A stretch of DNA of 64,000 nt, from assembly GCA_900544715.1 (NCBI GenBank), contig UQWL01000006.1, positions 1 to 64,000 of the forward strand. Reading direction: 5' to 3'. This DNA comes from an uncultured Oscillospiraceae bacterium (GTDB taxonomy: Bacteria; Bacillota; Clostridia; Oscillospirales; Acutalibacteraceae). A program made the position numbers and the translations under genes. Position 1 is the stretch's first letter. Each line of letters begins with the position of its first letter. Below are positions 43,351 through 51,916 of this stretch, piece after piece. A model generated the notes under the pieces. That model was given only the letters and a program-made list of their open reading frames with translations. It made no database searches and had not been told where the DNA came from.

Positions 43351-44124
43351 CTATTCCCCACCCAGATATGCAGCGATCACCTTCGGATCCTTGCGGACTT
43401 CCTCCGGCGGGCCTTCCGCGATAATCCTGCCATAGTCGAGCACCACCAGGTGCTCGCAGATGCCCATGACAAAGCTCATATCATGCTCGATCAGCAAGAT
43501 CGAGAGGCCAAATTTATCCCGGATCAGGCGGATCGTCTCCATAAGCTCCTTCGTCTCTGTTGGGTTCATGCCGGCCGCCGGTTCATCCAGCAGGAGCACC
43601 TTTGGGGAAGTTGCCAGCGCACGGGCGATCTCCAGCTTGCGCTGTTGACCGTAGGGAAGGTTCCGCGCCATTTCATACGCCTTATCATTGAGGCCGAGCA
43701 CCTGGAGCAACGCATGAGCCTTTTCTGATATCTCCTTTTCCTCCCGGCGGTAAGCTGGCAGGCGGAAGATGCTGGAGAGAAGGGAATATTTCATCTTGCT
43801 GGTCATTGCGGTTTTTACATTGTCGAGCACCGTCACATCTTTAAACAGGCGGATATTCTGAAAGGTGCGCGCAATGCCGTTTTGTGTGATCTGGTAGGTT
43901 TTTTTGCCAACAATGCTGTTGCCCTCCAGCTCAATTTCACCGTTTGTCGGGTAATAAACATCTGTCAAAAGGTTAAAAACCGTGGTTTTACCCGCGCCGT
44001 TCGGCCCAATGAGGCCGATAATCTCTTTTTCATGCAGCCGGAAGTGGACGCCCTCCAGGGCCTTCAGGCCGCCAAAGGTGATGCCGAGGTTGCGGGTTTC
44101 CAATACCGCTTTGTTCTCCTCCAT
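43351..44124 (-). CDS. livG: Branched-chain amino-acid ABC transporter ATPase LivG
   Basis: This is the second ATPase of the importer. Walker A GPNGAGKTTVFN, the LivG-specific TYQITQNGIARTFQNIRLF segment (split), signature LPYGQQRKLEIARAL and Walker B LLLDEPAAGMNP are present; it ends with LIEHDMSFVMGICEHLVVLDYG (split). ATG 44124 follows AAAGGAGG; the longer frame to 44229 overlaps livM. The gap to livM is 4 bases. Confidence 0.95.
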   Translation of the reverse strand: MEENKAVLETRNLGITFGGLKALEGVHFRLHEKEIIGLIGPNGAGKTTVFNLLTDVYYPTNGEIELEGNSIVGKKTYQITQNGIARTFQNIRLFKDVTVLDNVKTAMTSKMKYSLLSSIFRLPAYRREEKEISEKAHALLQVLGLNDKAYEMARNLPYGQQRKLEIARALATSPKVLLLDEPAAGMNPTETKELMETIRLIRDKFGLSILLIEHDMSFVMGICEHLVVLDYGRIIAEGPPEEVRKDPKVIAAYLGGE

Positions 44125-44128
44125 GGCT

Positions 44129-45148
44129 TCAGGCCTCCTTTCCAGGCGCGCCGCCCGCCGGGGGCGTGCCGGTATCCTTCTTTTTTTCTTTAAATAGCTT
44201 GCCCACAATTTTGCGCACGGAAAACTCATGCGTTCCGAGCAGGCCCGTGGGCTTAAAGAGCACGACGATAATCAGCACAAGGGAGTAGATCAGCATGCGT
44301 TTATCCGCAAAGGAGCGGAGCATTTCCGGCAAGAGCGTGAGCACGGTTGCGGAGCAGACAGAGCCTGTAATAGAACCCATGCCGCCGAGCACGACCATAA
44401 TCAGGATTTCAACGGAATAGTTAAAATCAAATTTGCTGGGATCGAGCACGCCGATATAATGCGCATAGATGCCGCCCGCGACCCCAGCGAAAAACGCCGC
44501 CACCACAAAGGCCAGCAGTTTATAATAGGTGGTGTTGATGCCGGAGGCCTCCGCCGCAATCTCATCCTCGCGGATGGCAATCACCGCGCGCCCGTGGCGG
44601 GAGCGGATAAATGCCAAAATCGCAACCACTGTGAGGAAAGCGATAAAAAAGGTATAGATAATCAGCGTATATTTCCCCTCAATATAGGGGATTCCGGTCA
44701 AACCGGCCGCGCCGCCTGTAAAATCCACCGCTAAAATCAGCACGCGGATAATTTCACCAAAGCCCAGCGTGATAATCGCCAGGTAGTCGCCGCGCAGGCG
44801 AAGTGCAGGTACGCCGATAATCACGCCGAAAATCGCAGCCACCAAGCCGCCAAAAATCAGGCCAAGCGGAAAAGCGATCGAAATCGGCAAGCCGGAATGC
44901 ATGGTAAACAAAGCCGCAGAATAAGCGCCTACGCTCATAAAGCCCGCATGGCCGAGCACCAGCTGCCCCAAAAACCCGGTTACCAGATTCAGGCTGACCG
45001 CCAAAATGATATTGATGCCAATGAGCACCAGAATGCCAGAGTAGTAAGAGTTGATGACCCCCGTCGCTACAGCTCCCATGATCGCGGCAAACAGGACTGC
45101 CACCCAAAGGATGCTGAAGAGATAGGAAAGCTTTCGTTGTTTTGACAT
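44129..45148 (-). CDS. livM: Branched-chain amino-acid ABC transporter permease LivM
   Basis: This is an integral membrane permease of 339 residues with about 9-10 helices. The family patterns are SLNLVTGFLGQLVLGHAGFM (split), ALRLRGDYLAIITLGFGEI and VVLGGMGSITGSVC. The C-terminal tail is Lys- and Pro-rich. It forms the channel with LivH. The spacing to livH (14 bases) and livG (4 bases) shows one operon. Confidence 0.95.
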   Translation of the reverse strand: MSKQRKLSYLFSILWVAVLFAAIMGAVATGVINSYYSGILVLIGINIILAVSLNLVTGFLGQLVLGHAGFMSVGAYSAALFTMHSGLPISIAFPLGLIFGGLVAAIFGVIIGVPALRLRGDYLAIITLGFGEIIRVLILAVDFTGGAAGLTGIPYIEGKYTLIIYTFFIAFLTVVAILAFIRSRHGRAVIAIREDEIAAEASGINTTYYKLLAFVVAAFFAGVAGGIYAHYIGVLDPSKFDFNYSVEILIMVVLGGMGSITGSVCSATVLTLLPEMLRSFADKRMLIYSLVLIIVVLFKPTGLLGTHEFSVRKIVGKLFKEKKKDTGTPPAGGAPGKEA

Positions 45149-45162
45149 ATTGCGCGCCCCCC

Positions 45163-46044
45163 TTAAACCTTTTCCTGCACGTTCTTCCCAAGAAGACCGG
45201 CAGGTTTGACCAGCAGGACGAGAATCAGGATGCCGAACACGACAGCATCCGAAACCTGAGAACCGCCTGCCGCAATCGTCAGGCTCTCCGCAACACCGAG
45301 GATATAGCCGCCCAGCATCGCACCGGGGATATTGCCGATGCCGCCAAGGACGGCCGCGACAAAAGCTTTCAGGCCGAGCATGCCGCCCATATAGGGGGTA
45401 ATCTGATGGAAGGTATTGCTGTATAAAACGGCGCCAACCGCTGCGAGCGCTGAGCCAATGGCAAAGGTAAATGCGATCGTGGAATTGGTGTTGATGCCCA
45501 TGAGCTTCGCCGCGCCGGCATCCTCGCTGGTGGCGCGCATCGCTTTGCCCATTTTGGATTTGTTAACGATGAGCTCCAGCAGGATCATCATGGCGATTGA
45601 GGTGAGGATATTCAGCACGGTGCTGAAGCTCAGTTGCAGGCTGCCAAGGGTAATCACCTTGTTGGGGAACATCACCGGCATCGATTGGGCGCTGGAGGTA
45701 AAACCAAGCTGAAATAGATTTTGCAGGAAAATACTCACGCCGATCGCCGTAATGAGCAAAGACAGGCGCGGCGCATCCTTGACCAGCAGGCGATGGTACG
45801 CGAGCCGCTCGATGACAACGCCCAACAGGGTACAAAATGCAATCGACAGGATCACCGCCGCCCAAAGCGGCAGACCGAGTTGCACCATCACGACGAATAC
45901 AACGTAGCCACCGACCATGATGATATCGCCATGTGCGAAGTTAATGAGCTGGATAATGCCGTATACCATGCTGTAGCCCAAGGCCACCAGCGCGTAAATG
46001 CTGCCAAGGCCAAGGCCGTTAATCATTTGGATGAAAAAATCCAT
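45163..46044 (-). CDS. livH: Branched-chain amino-acid ABC transporter permease LivH
   Basis: This is a membrane permease of 293 residues. Typical segments are INGLGLGSIYALVALGYSMVYGIIQLINFAHGD (split) near the N-terminus, ERLAYHRLL and VLGGIGNIPGAMLGGY. It pairs with LivM. It is separated from the binding-protein gene livK by a 279-base region carrying a GC-rich hairpin and a nested repeat element, which may lower expression of the membrane genes relative to livK. Confidence 0.95.
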   Translation of the reverse strand: MDFFIQMINGLGLGSIYALVALGYSMVYGIIQLINFAHGDIIMVGGYVVFVVMVQLGLPLWAAVILSIAFCTLLGVVIERLAYHRLLVKDAPRLSLLITAIGVSIFLQNLFQLGFTSSAQSMPVMFPNKVITLGSLQLSFSTVLNILTSIAMMILLELIVNKSKMGKAMRATSEDAGAAKLMGINTNSTIAFTFAIGSALAAVGAVLYSNTFHQITPYMGGMLGLKAFVAAVLGGIGNIPGAMLGGYILGVAESLTIAAGGSQVSDAVVFGILILVLLVKPAGLLGKNVQEKV

Positions 46045-46143
46045 AAACGCACCTTCCTACTTCAGACGCACCCGTGCGAGAGGGGCGCGCCGTATCATTT
46101 CACGAACTTGCCTTTCCAACTTCTCCTGCCGTTCCCGCCTTTG

Positions 46144-46254
46144 CCCGCTGAGCAAAAGAAATGCCTGTCCTCAGAACGTGCTGCATTCCAAAGGAATTTT
46201 CCTTTCCAAGGGAATTGCATTTTCAAGGGAATTGCATTCCCTTTGCTCAGCGGG
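46144..46254. repeat. Nested repeat element between livK and livH
   Basis: A perfect 13-bp inverted repeat, CCCGCTGAGCAAA (46144-46156) with TTTGCTCAGCGGG (46242-46254), encloses about 85 bases. Inside are a self-complementary AAAGGAATTTTCCTTT and two direct copies of CAAGGGAATTGCATT separated by one or two bases. It would fold into one long RNA stem or mark a short mobile/REP-like element. I do not recognise the family. Confidence 0.65.
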
Positions 46255-46263
46255 GAAATTGCT

Positions 46264-46295
46264 CTGCGGGCCGGGTCCGACGGCCCGGCCCGCAG
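46264..46295 (-). terminator. GC-rich attenuator-like hairpin after livK
   Basis: A perfect 12-bp stem (CTGCGGGCCGGG 46264-46275 with CCCGGCCCGCAG 46284-46295) lies 28 bases past the livK stop with no T run on the minus strand. It is likely a partial terminator or an mRNA 3'-stabilising structure that favours livK expression. Confidence 0.6.
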
Positions 46296-46323
46296 GATGG
46301 CAGTTTAGCAAAAAGCAATCTGC

Positions 46324-47475
46324 TTACTTGCCAAAGGTCTCTTCGAACTTATAGGCGCCGTTATCAATCTTGATGATGATCGCCTCTTTGACCACGTTAC
46401 GGTTCTCATCAAAGTGCATCTGGCCGGTCAAACCATTGTATTCCAGCTTTGCAAGGGCATCGATGATCGCCTGCTTCTCTGTGGAACCGGCGTTTTTAAT
46501 CGCCTCGGCCATCATATAAGCCGCATCATAGCCGAGCACTGCAAACTGGTTGGGGTCCATATTATATTTTGCCTTATAGTTCTTGATGAAATCCTGAACG
46601 CGCTGGTCTTTACTCTCCGCCGTATACTGGCTGCAATAGTAAGCGCCGTTGACCGCATCCATGTTGGATTTATCAACCTTGCCAACAACGCCGTCCCAAC
46701 CGTCTGCACCGACGATCTGCGTCGTCAGGCCGAGCTCTTTGGCCTGCACGGCGATCAATGCCGCCTGCTCATAATAAGTAGGCACAAAGAGAACATCCGG
46801 ATTTTTCGCTTTAATGTTGGTAAGCTGCGGGCGGAAATCGACCGCGCCCTTTGCAAAGCCTTCGTCGGCGGCAACGGCAATGCCGAGCTTCTCAGCGGTT
46901 GCCTTGAAGGAATCCCTCAGCCCCTTGGAATAATCATCAGAGGTATCGTAAATTACCGCTGCTGTCTTTTTGCCGAGATTCTTCGCATAGTTTGCCATGA
47001 TCTCGCCCTGCTCCGGGTCTGTAAAGCAAACACGGAAAACATTCTTGCCCGCTTCCGTCACATTCAGCGCGGTAGCGGTGGCCGTCAGAATCGGGATATT
47101 GTCCTGCACGGAGGCCTTCGCAACGGCAGCAGCGGGCTTACTGGTCACGTCGCCGATGATCGCGACAACTTTATTTTGGTTGACAAGCTTGCGGTAGGCG
47201 TTGGTCGCCTCCGTTGCATCGCCTTTTTCATCCTCGCAGATATATTCGATCTGCTTGCCGAGCACGCCGCCCTTTTGATTGATCTCCTCAAAGGCAAGCT
47301 TCACGCCGTTATCGGTGGCAATGCCGTAAACAGAAACGCTGCCCGACTTTGGCGCAAGGCCGCCGATGACGATTTTATCCCCCGTGCTTCCCTTGTCGCC
47401 CCCGTTCTGGCAGCCTGCCAGAGGAAGAGCGGCCAGAACGCAAACCATCAAGGCTGCCAATAAACGCTTCTTCAT
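46324..47475 (-). CDS. livK: Branched-chain amino-acid ABC transporter substrate-binding lipoprotein
   Basis: This secreted lipoprotein captures Leu/Ile/Val (or related amino acids). The signal peptide ends in lipobox LAGC, followed by a Gly-rich linker. The mature protein is a type I periplasmic-binding fold: KIVIGGLAPKSGSVSVYGIATDNGVKLAFEEINQKGG (split), AVIYDTSDDYSKGLRDSF (split) and GYDAAYMMAEAI. It has 383 residues. It is first in the livKHMGF operon, with a near-consensus promoter at 47606-47634. Confidence 0.95.
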   Translation of the reverse strand: MKKRLLAALMVCVLAALPLAGCQNGGDKGSTGDKIVIGGLAPKSGSVSVYGIATDNGVKLAFEEINQKGGVLGKQIEYICEDEKGDATEATNAYRKLVNQNKVVAIIGDVTSKPAAAVAKASVQDNIPILTATATALNVTEAGKNVFRVCFTDPEQGEIMANYAKNLGKKTAAVIYDTSDDYSKGLRDSFKATAEKLGIAVAADEGFAKGAVDFRPQLTNIKAKNPDVLFVPTYYEQAALIAVQAKELGLTTQIVGADGWDGVVGKVDKSNMDAVNGAYYCSQYTAESKDQRVQDFIKNYKAKYNMDPNQFAVLGYDAAYMMAEAIKNAGSTEKQAIIDALAKLEYNGLTGQMHFDENRNVVKEAIIIKIDNGAYKFEETFGK

Positions 47476-47605
47476 AAACTATTTCCTCCCTGTTTCATTT
47501 TTTACCTGTGTGGAATATGCAAACCTGCCGAAACAAAAAAAGCAGCATGACCGTTCTGTCACACGCTCCCCGCCCGCGCTGCACCCACTTCAGATATTTA
47601 TTGTA

Positions 47606-47634
47606 ATTATACTATACCACTTTAAAGTTTGCAA
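47606..47634 (-). promoter_or_regulatory. Promoter of the liv operon
   Basis: On the minus strand, TTGCAA (47634-47629), 17 bases, TATAAT (47611-47606), about 130 bases before livK. Confidence 0.8.
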
Positions 47635-47729
47635 TAAAGGAGCTTCAAAAATTCATATGCTCTACGCAATATTGCTGTTTTCCCCTTCTTTTGTGCCTAT
47701 CACGTAGGGTTTCTTTGTGAATATTGCAG

Positions 47730-47780
47730 AAAAAACGGCGGGGCTTCTCCGATGCGTCGGAAACGCCCCTACCGTTTTTT
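47730..47780 (-). terminator. Terminator after the SpoIIQ-like gene
   Basis: AAAAAACGGCGGGGC on the plus strand pairs with GCCCCTACCGTTTTTT (one bulge/mismatch), with an inner CCGA/TCGG pairing. Flanking A/T runs allow use from the minus strand. Confidence 0.75.
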
Positions 47781-47807
47781 CAATGATTCCATTCTTTTTG
47801 CAACTGT

Positions 47808-48521
47808 TCAGCCCGCTTTGCCCATCGCTGCCAGCGGGTCGGTGACCGTGCCGTTGACGCGCACCTCAAAATGCAGGTGGGGTTCGTCCTTCATTTCCAC
47901 CGGGATTTCCCCAACCTTGCCGATCACGTCGCCCATTTTGACACTGCCGCCCTTTTTCACAGCCGGTTCCTTTTGCAGGCCGCAGTAGGAGGCCTTCATG
48001 CCGTTGCCATGGTCGATGGTTACGATCCAGCCCCACATGCTGTCGTTCTCCACGGAGAGCACCGTGCCTGCGCCGACCGCTTTGACATCATCGCCTTTTT
48101 TCGCTGCAAAGTCAATCCCGCTGTGCACACGCCAATCGCCCATGGTTTTGGATTCCACCATCTCGCCATTGCTGAAATCTTTGTTGATCTTTGTTCCCAA
48201 GGGCAGCATAAAATAGTCCGCTTGGGTCTCCCGTTCTGTCGGGGCCGCTGTCTGCTCCTGCTCGGTTCCCCGCTCGTCGGCAACGCCGGTTGCAGGCACG
48301 TTTGCGGGTGCCTCCTTCGTCTGCACAGGTGCTTTTGTCGTACGGGCTTCTATTTGTGAATTCGCACCGGAAAGGCCCTGTGTCACCGGCGCACGGCCCT
48401 GCACCGCGCCCCAAACGCCTAAGCCCACGGCGAGCAAGCAGCACCCCAGCGCAATATAGAAGCCTTTTCCGCCGATTTTTGTTTTCTTTTTTGTGTATTT
48501 ATAATCGTTCTTGATCATCAT
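47808..48521 (-). CDS. M23 family peptidase, SpoIIQ-like
   Basis: This is a LytM-type protein of 237 residues with one N-terminal membrane helix (about 22-42), a low-complexity Thr/Glu/Pro linker (50-105) and a C-terminal M23 domain. The zinc ligands are visible: HSGID (His and Asp) and HLHFEV (HxH). This layout, with one anchor and one LytM domain, is that of SpoIIQ, which joins the mother cell and forespore with SpoIIIAH; the clostridial type keeps the catalytic residues, unlike B. subtilis SpoIIQ. It is preceded by GGAGGTGCG. A general cell-wall peptidase is the alternative. Confidence 0.78.
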   Translation of the reverse strand: MMIKNDYKYTKKKTKIGGKGFYIALGCCLLAVGLGVWGAVQGRAPVTQGLSGANSQIEARTTKAPVQTKEAPANVPATGVADERGTEQEQTAAPTERETQADYFMLPLGTKINKDFSNGEMVESKTMGDWRVHSGIDFAAKKGDDVKAVGAGTVLSVENDSMWGWIVTIDHGNGMKASYCGLQKEPAVKKGGSVKMGDVIGKVGEIPVEMKDEPHLHFEVRVNGTVTDPLAAMGKAG

Positions 48522-48577
48522 CGCACCTCCGCCTTTATTCTGACCGTGCTTTGCAAGGTTTATACAACCGCTTTTTC

Positions 48578-48606
48578 TTGTTGGAAGGGGAAAAATATGT
48601 TATACT
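48578..48606 (+). promoter_or_regulatory. Promoter of fhs
   Basis: TTGTTG (48578-48583), 17 bases, TATACT (48601-48606), followed by a GGAGG site 8 bases before the fhs start. Confidence 0.65.
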
Positions 48607-48652
48607 TTTTTCAATTTGAACCGGACTCCACATCTTAAGGAGGAATTTTACC

Positions 48653-50320
48653 ATGCTCACTGACATTGAAATCGCACAAAACGCCTCGCTTCTGCCAATC
48701 ACGCAGATTGCGCAGCGGCTCGGAATCGGCGAGGAAGAGCTCGAGCCCTATGGCCGCTATAAAGCGAAGCTCTCCCCTGCGATCAGGAAGCGCCTCGCCG
48801 GGAAGGCGGACGGCAAGCTGATCCTTGTCACCGCCATCAACCCCACACCCGCCGGAGAAGGCAAAACAACAACGACGGTCGGCTTGGGGGAAGCGATGGC
48901 CAAGCTTCATAAAAATACGGTCATCGCCCTACGTGAGCCCTCCCTCGGCCCTGTTTTCGGCATTAAGGGCGGAGCGGCCGGCGGCGGATACGCGCAGGCC
49001 GTGCCCATGGAGGATATCAACCTCCATTTCACCGGCGATATGCATGCCATCACCGCGGCGAACAATCTGCTGTGCGCCTGCATCGACAATCATCTTCAGC
49101 AGGGCAATTCGCTTGGCATCGACCCGCGCCGCATCGTTTTTAAACGCTGTATGGATATGAACGACCGTGCGCTGCGGCACTGCATCGTGGGCCTGGGCGG
49201 CAAGGTAAACGGTGTGCCGCGGGAGGACAGCTTCCAGATCACTGTGGCGAGCGAGGTTATGGCGATCCTTTGCCTTGCGGATGATTTGATGGATCTCAAA
49301 AAACGGCTCGGCCGCATCCTGGTCGCCTACAAATATGACAATTCTCCGGTTTATGCGGATGACTTGGGCGTAACCGGCTCCATGGCCGCCCTGCTGCGGG
49401 ACGCCATCAAGCCGAATCTCGTGCAGACGCTCGAAAACACGCCCGTTCTGATGCACGGCGGGCCGTTCGCCAACATCGCCCACGGCTGCAATTCCGTCAC
49501 GGCAACGCGCCTCGCCCTCAAGCTCGGCGATTACTGCATCACGGAGGCGGGCTTTGGCTCCGACCTCGGAGCGGAAAAGTTTTTTGATATCAAATGCCGC
49601 TATGCCAACTTGCGGCCCAGCGCTGTGGTGGTGGTCGCCACGCTGCGCGCGCTGAAATATAACGGCGGCGTGCCCAAAGCGGAAACCTCTGTGGAAAACC
49701 TGGACGCGCTGCGCACCGGCCTCTCAAACCTCGGCGCGCATGTGGAAAACATGCGAAAATTCGGCATCCCCGTCGTCGTGGCGATCAACCGGTTCCATAC
49801 GGATACGGATGCTGAAATCGGCCTTCTTGCAGAATATTGTGCATCGCTCGGGGTGGAATATGCGCTCAGCGAGGTGTTCGCAAAGGGCGGCGAAGGCGGC
49901 GTTGCGCTCGCACAGAAAGTGCTGGATGCCTGTGAGCAGCCTTCCGCCTTCCATTGCCTCTATGAAACTGACCGCCCGATCCGGGAAAAAATCGAAACGA
50001 TCGCACGGGAAATCTACGGGGCGGACGGCGTCAATTTAACCGCGCAAGCGGAAAAGCAGCTCCGGGAGATTGAGGCGCTCGGGCAAGGGAATCTCCCCAT
50101 TTGCATGGCGAAAACGCAGTATTCGCTTTCCGACAATCCCGCGCTGCTCGGCAGGCCCTCCGGCTTTACGATTACGGTAAAACAACTTTCCCTCTCCGCG
50201 GGCGCGGGCTTTATCGTTGCGCTGACAGGCGATATCATGACGATGCCCGGCCTGCCCAAAACGCCGGCCGCCAATCAGATCGACGTGGATGCGGATGGAA
50301 ATATCTCCGGCCTGTTTTAA
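48653..50320 (+). CDS. fhs: Formate-tetrahydrofolate ligase
   Basis: This enzyme joins formate and tetrahydrofolate with ATP to make 10-formyl-THF for purine and C1 metabolism; it is also the entry enzyme of the acetogenic methyl branch. It has 555 residues, the normal length. The ATP-binding loop TPAGEGKTTTTVGL (63-76) and the REPSLGPVFGIKGGAAGGGYAQ motif (split, about 94-115) identify it firmly. It is monocistronic with its own promoter and terminator. Confidence 0.97.
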   Translation: MLTDIEIAQNASLLPITQIAQRLGIGEEELEPYGRYKAKLSPAIRKRLAGKADGKLILVTAINPTPAGEGKTTTTVGLGEAMAKLHKNTVIALREPSLGPVFGIKGGAAGGGYAQAVPMEDINLHFTGDMHAITAANNLLCACIDNHLQQGNSLGIDPRRIVFKRCMDMNDRALRHCIVGLGGKVNGVPREDSFQITVASEVMAILCLADDLMDLKKRLGRILVAYKYDNSPVYADDLGVTGSMAALLRDAIKPNLVQTLENTPVLMHGGPFANIAHGCNSVTATRLALKLGDYCITEAGFGSDLGAEKFFDIKCRYANLRPSAVVVVATLRALKYNGGVPKAETSVENLDALRTGLSNLGAHVENMRKFGIPVVVAINRFHTDTDAEIGLLAEYCASLGVEYALSEVFAKGGEGGVALAQKVLDACEQPSAFHCLYETDRPIREKIETIAREIYGADGVNLTAQAEKQLREIEALGQGNLPICMAKTQYSLSDNPALLGRPSGFTITVKQLSLSAGAGFIVALTGDIMTMPGLPKTPAANQIDVDADGNISGLF

Positions 50321-50375
50321 CAAAAAAATTTTTGCTCTTTCTCTTTTTTCACCAAAATCTTTGTAGGCTTCCACA

Positions 50376-50407
50376 ATGGGGCGGGTAAAATACCCGCCCC
50401 ATTTTTT
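50376..50407 (+). terminator. Intrinsic terminator after fhs
   Basis: ATGGGGCGGGTA (50376-50387) pairs with TACCCGCCCCAT (50391-50402), followed by TTTTT. Confidence 0.9.
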
Positions 50408-50437
50408 ACTTTTCCCCAAAAACTCTCTTCTTTCGCC

Positions 50438-50466
50438 TTGACGCTCTGTTTGGAACCTGTTACAAT
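50438..50466 (+). promoter_or_regulatory. Promoter of the murL-murD operon
   Basis: TTGACG (50438-50443), 17 bases, TACAAT (50461-50466), about 60 bases upstream of murL. Confidence 0.75.
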
Positions 50467-50527
50467 TTTATAGAAATCGAATGGAAACCCGTCACGGATG
50501 AATGGACGGAAAGAAAGGGTTGTCCGC

Positions 50528-51916
50528 ATGGAAAACCAGGAAAAATACAGCGCCTTCCGCCGGGCTTATCCGGTCTTTTACTACCATGGTTTTTCCCTCT
50601 CGCAGGAGGGGAAGGCGCTTTGCGTCCGCTATGATTTTGAAATTGAAAACCTCTGCCGCTTCCGCCCCACGCTACGGATTGATACGGCAGCGCTCCAAAT
50701 CAAAAACGCACCGGATTCGCAAGCTGCGCAGCGGATGCTCTTCAGCCTCGGCATGGTGGAGCTCATCAGCTACTGGAAATGTGCCTGTCCACCGCGCGTG
50801 GTTGTGGAGTGCGGCGGCTTGGATGAGGCGGATTGTGCCTTTTGGAAAAAGCTCTATTTCAACGGCCTCGGCGAGTTTTTTTACCGCAACGGGATCGAGG
50901 CGGATTACGATACCTTCCTCACGCTGGAAGCCCCTGCGGCAGAGCCCCTTCCCCACGAGCCGTTTTGCAACACGCATCTCAACCTCATCCCTGTCGGCGG
51001 CGGCAAGGATTCCTGTGTGACGCTGGAGCTGATGCGGGCGTTTCACCCGCAGAACCGGTTGTTTATGGTCAATTTTCAGGAAGCGCGCAACCAGTGCGCG
51101 CTGGCCGCCGGTTACACGGAAGGCGATATGATCCACGTTTTTCGCACGATTGACCCAGCGCTCCTGGAGCGCAACCGCGAGGGCTTTTTCAATGGGCATA
51201 CACCTTTTTCAGCGATTGTGGCGTTCCTCAGCTTTTATACCGCTTATCTGATCGGGGCGGAGCATATTGTGCTCTCCAATGAATCGAGCGCCAACGAGGG
51301 CAACCTCAGCGGCACCTCCGTCAACCATCAGTATTCCAAATCCTTCGCGTTTGAGCACGATTTTCAGCAATATGCGCATAAAAATTTGATGCCGGATATC
51401 CATTATTTCAGCCTTTTACGGCCTTTTAACGAGCTGCAAATTGCAAAATATTTCGCCACCCTGCCGCAGTATCACGCGGTTTTCCGCAGCTGTAATGTGG
51501 GCAGCAAGCGCAACGTGTGGTGCCGCAACTGCGCGAAATGCCTGTTTGTATACGGCATTCTATCCCCTTTCCTGCCGTCGGAACGGCTCTCGGCAATTTT
51601 TGGTGAAAACCTGCTGGAGAAAGACGGGCTGCAAGAAATTTTCGATGGGCTGGTGGGCTTTTCTCCCCTGAAGCCCTTTGAATGTGTTGGCACGCAGGAG
51701 GAGCTTTGCTTTGCGCTCGCCCTCACCGCCCGGCAATATCGGGCGCGTGGGGAAGTACTGCCGGCCCTGCTGCAATCCTTCACGCAGCGCGCCGATTGGG
51801 CGGCCCTCGTTTCCGACGATCGCCTGCTCAGCGCATGGAACCCACAGCATGAAATTCCGGCTGTTTTTCAGCCTTATATAAAGGAGATGCACGATTATGC
51901 CGCAGGCATTGCTTGA
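50528..51916 (+). CDS. murL: UDP-MurNAc-L-Ala-L-Glu epimerase (MurL family)
   Basis: This protein has 462 residues with a PP-loop ATP-binding motif PVGGGKDSC (156-163), a mid-protein SNESSANEG motif, and late WCRNCAKCLF cysteines. With an adjacent MurD-like ligase this matches the MurL family described in Xanthomonas, which uses ATP to epimerise the terminal L-Glu of UDP-MurNAc-L-Ala-L-Glu to D-Glu. ATG 50528 follows AAAGGG; the frame upstream has no site. Its stop overlaps the start of the ligase gene by 20 bases, so they are coupled. Family assignment is from memory of motif and context, not a search. Confidence 0.82.
   Translation: MENQEKYSAFRRAYPVFYYHGFSLSQEGKALCVRYDFEIENLCRFRPTLRIDTAALQIKNAPDSQAAQRMLFSLGMVELISYWKCACPPRVVVECGGLDEADCAFWKKLYFNGLGEFFYRNGIEADYDTFLTLEAPAAEPLPHEPFCNTHLNLIPVGGGKDSCVTLELMRAFHPQNRLFMVNFQEARNQCALAAGYTEGDMIHVFRTIDPALLERNREGFFNGHTPFSAIVAFLSFYTAYLIGAEHIVLSNESSANEGNLSGTSVNHQYSKSFAFEHDFQQYAHKNLMPDIHYFSLLRPFNELQIAKYFATLPQYHAVFRSCNVGSKRNVWCRNCAKCLFVYGILSPFLPSERLSAIFGENLLEKDGLQEIFDGLVGFSPLKPFECVGTQEELCFALALTARQYRARGEVLPALLQSFTQRADWAALVSDDRLLSAWNPQHEIPAVFQPYIKEMHDYAAGIA

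Larger units (their letters stand above)
47476..47807. other. livK upstream region, 332 bases
   Basis: It holds the livK leader and promoter and the terminator of the SpoIIQ-like gene (47730-47780). No additional gene was seen. Confidence 0.7.

Noticed and set aside
46264..46295. Complete intrinsic terminator after livK
   Set aside because: The stem is strong but no T run follows on the minus strand and the operon continues, so it is called attenuator-like only.
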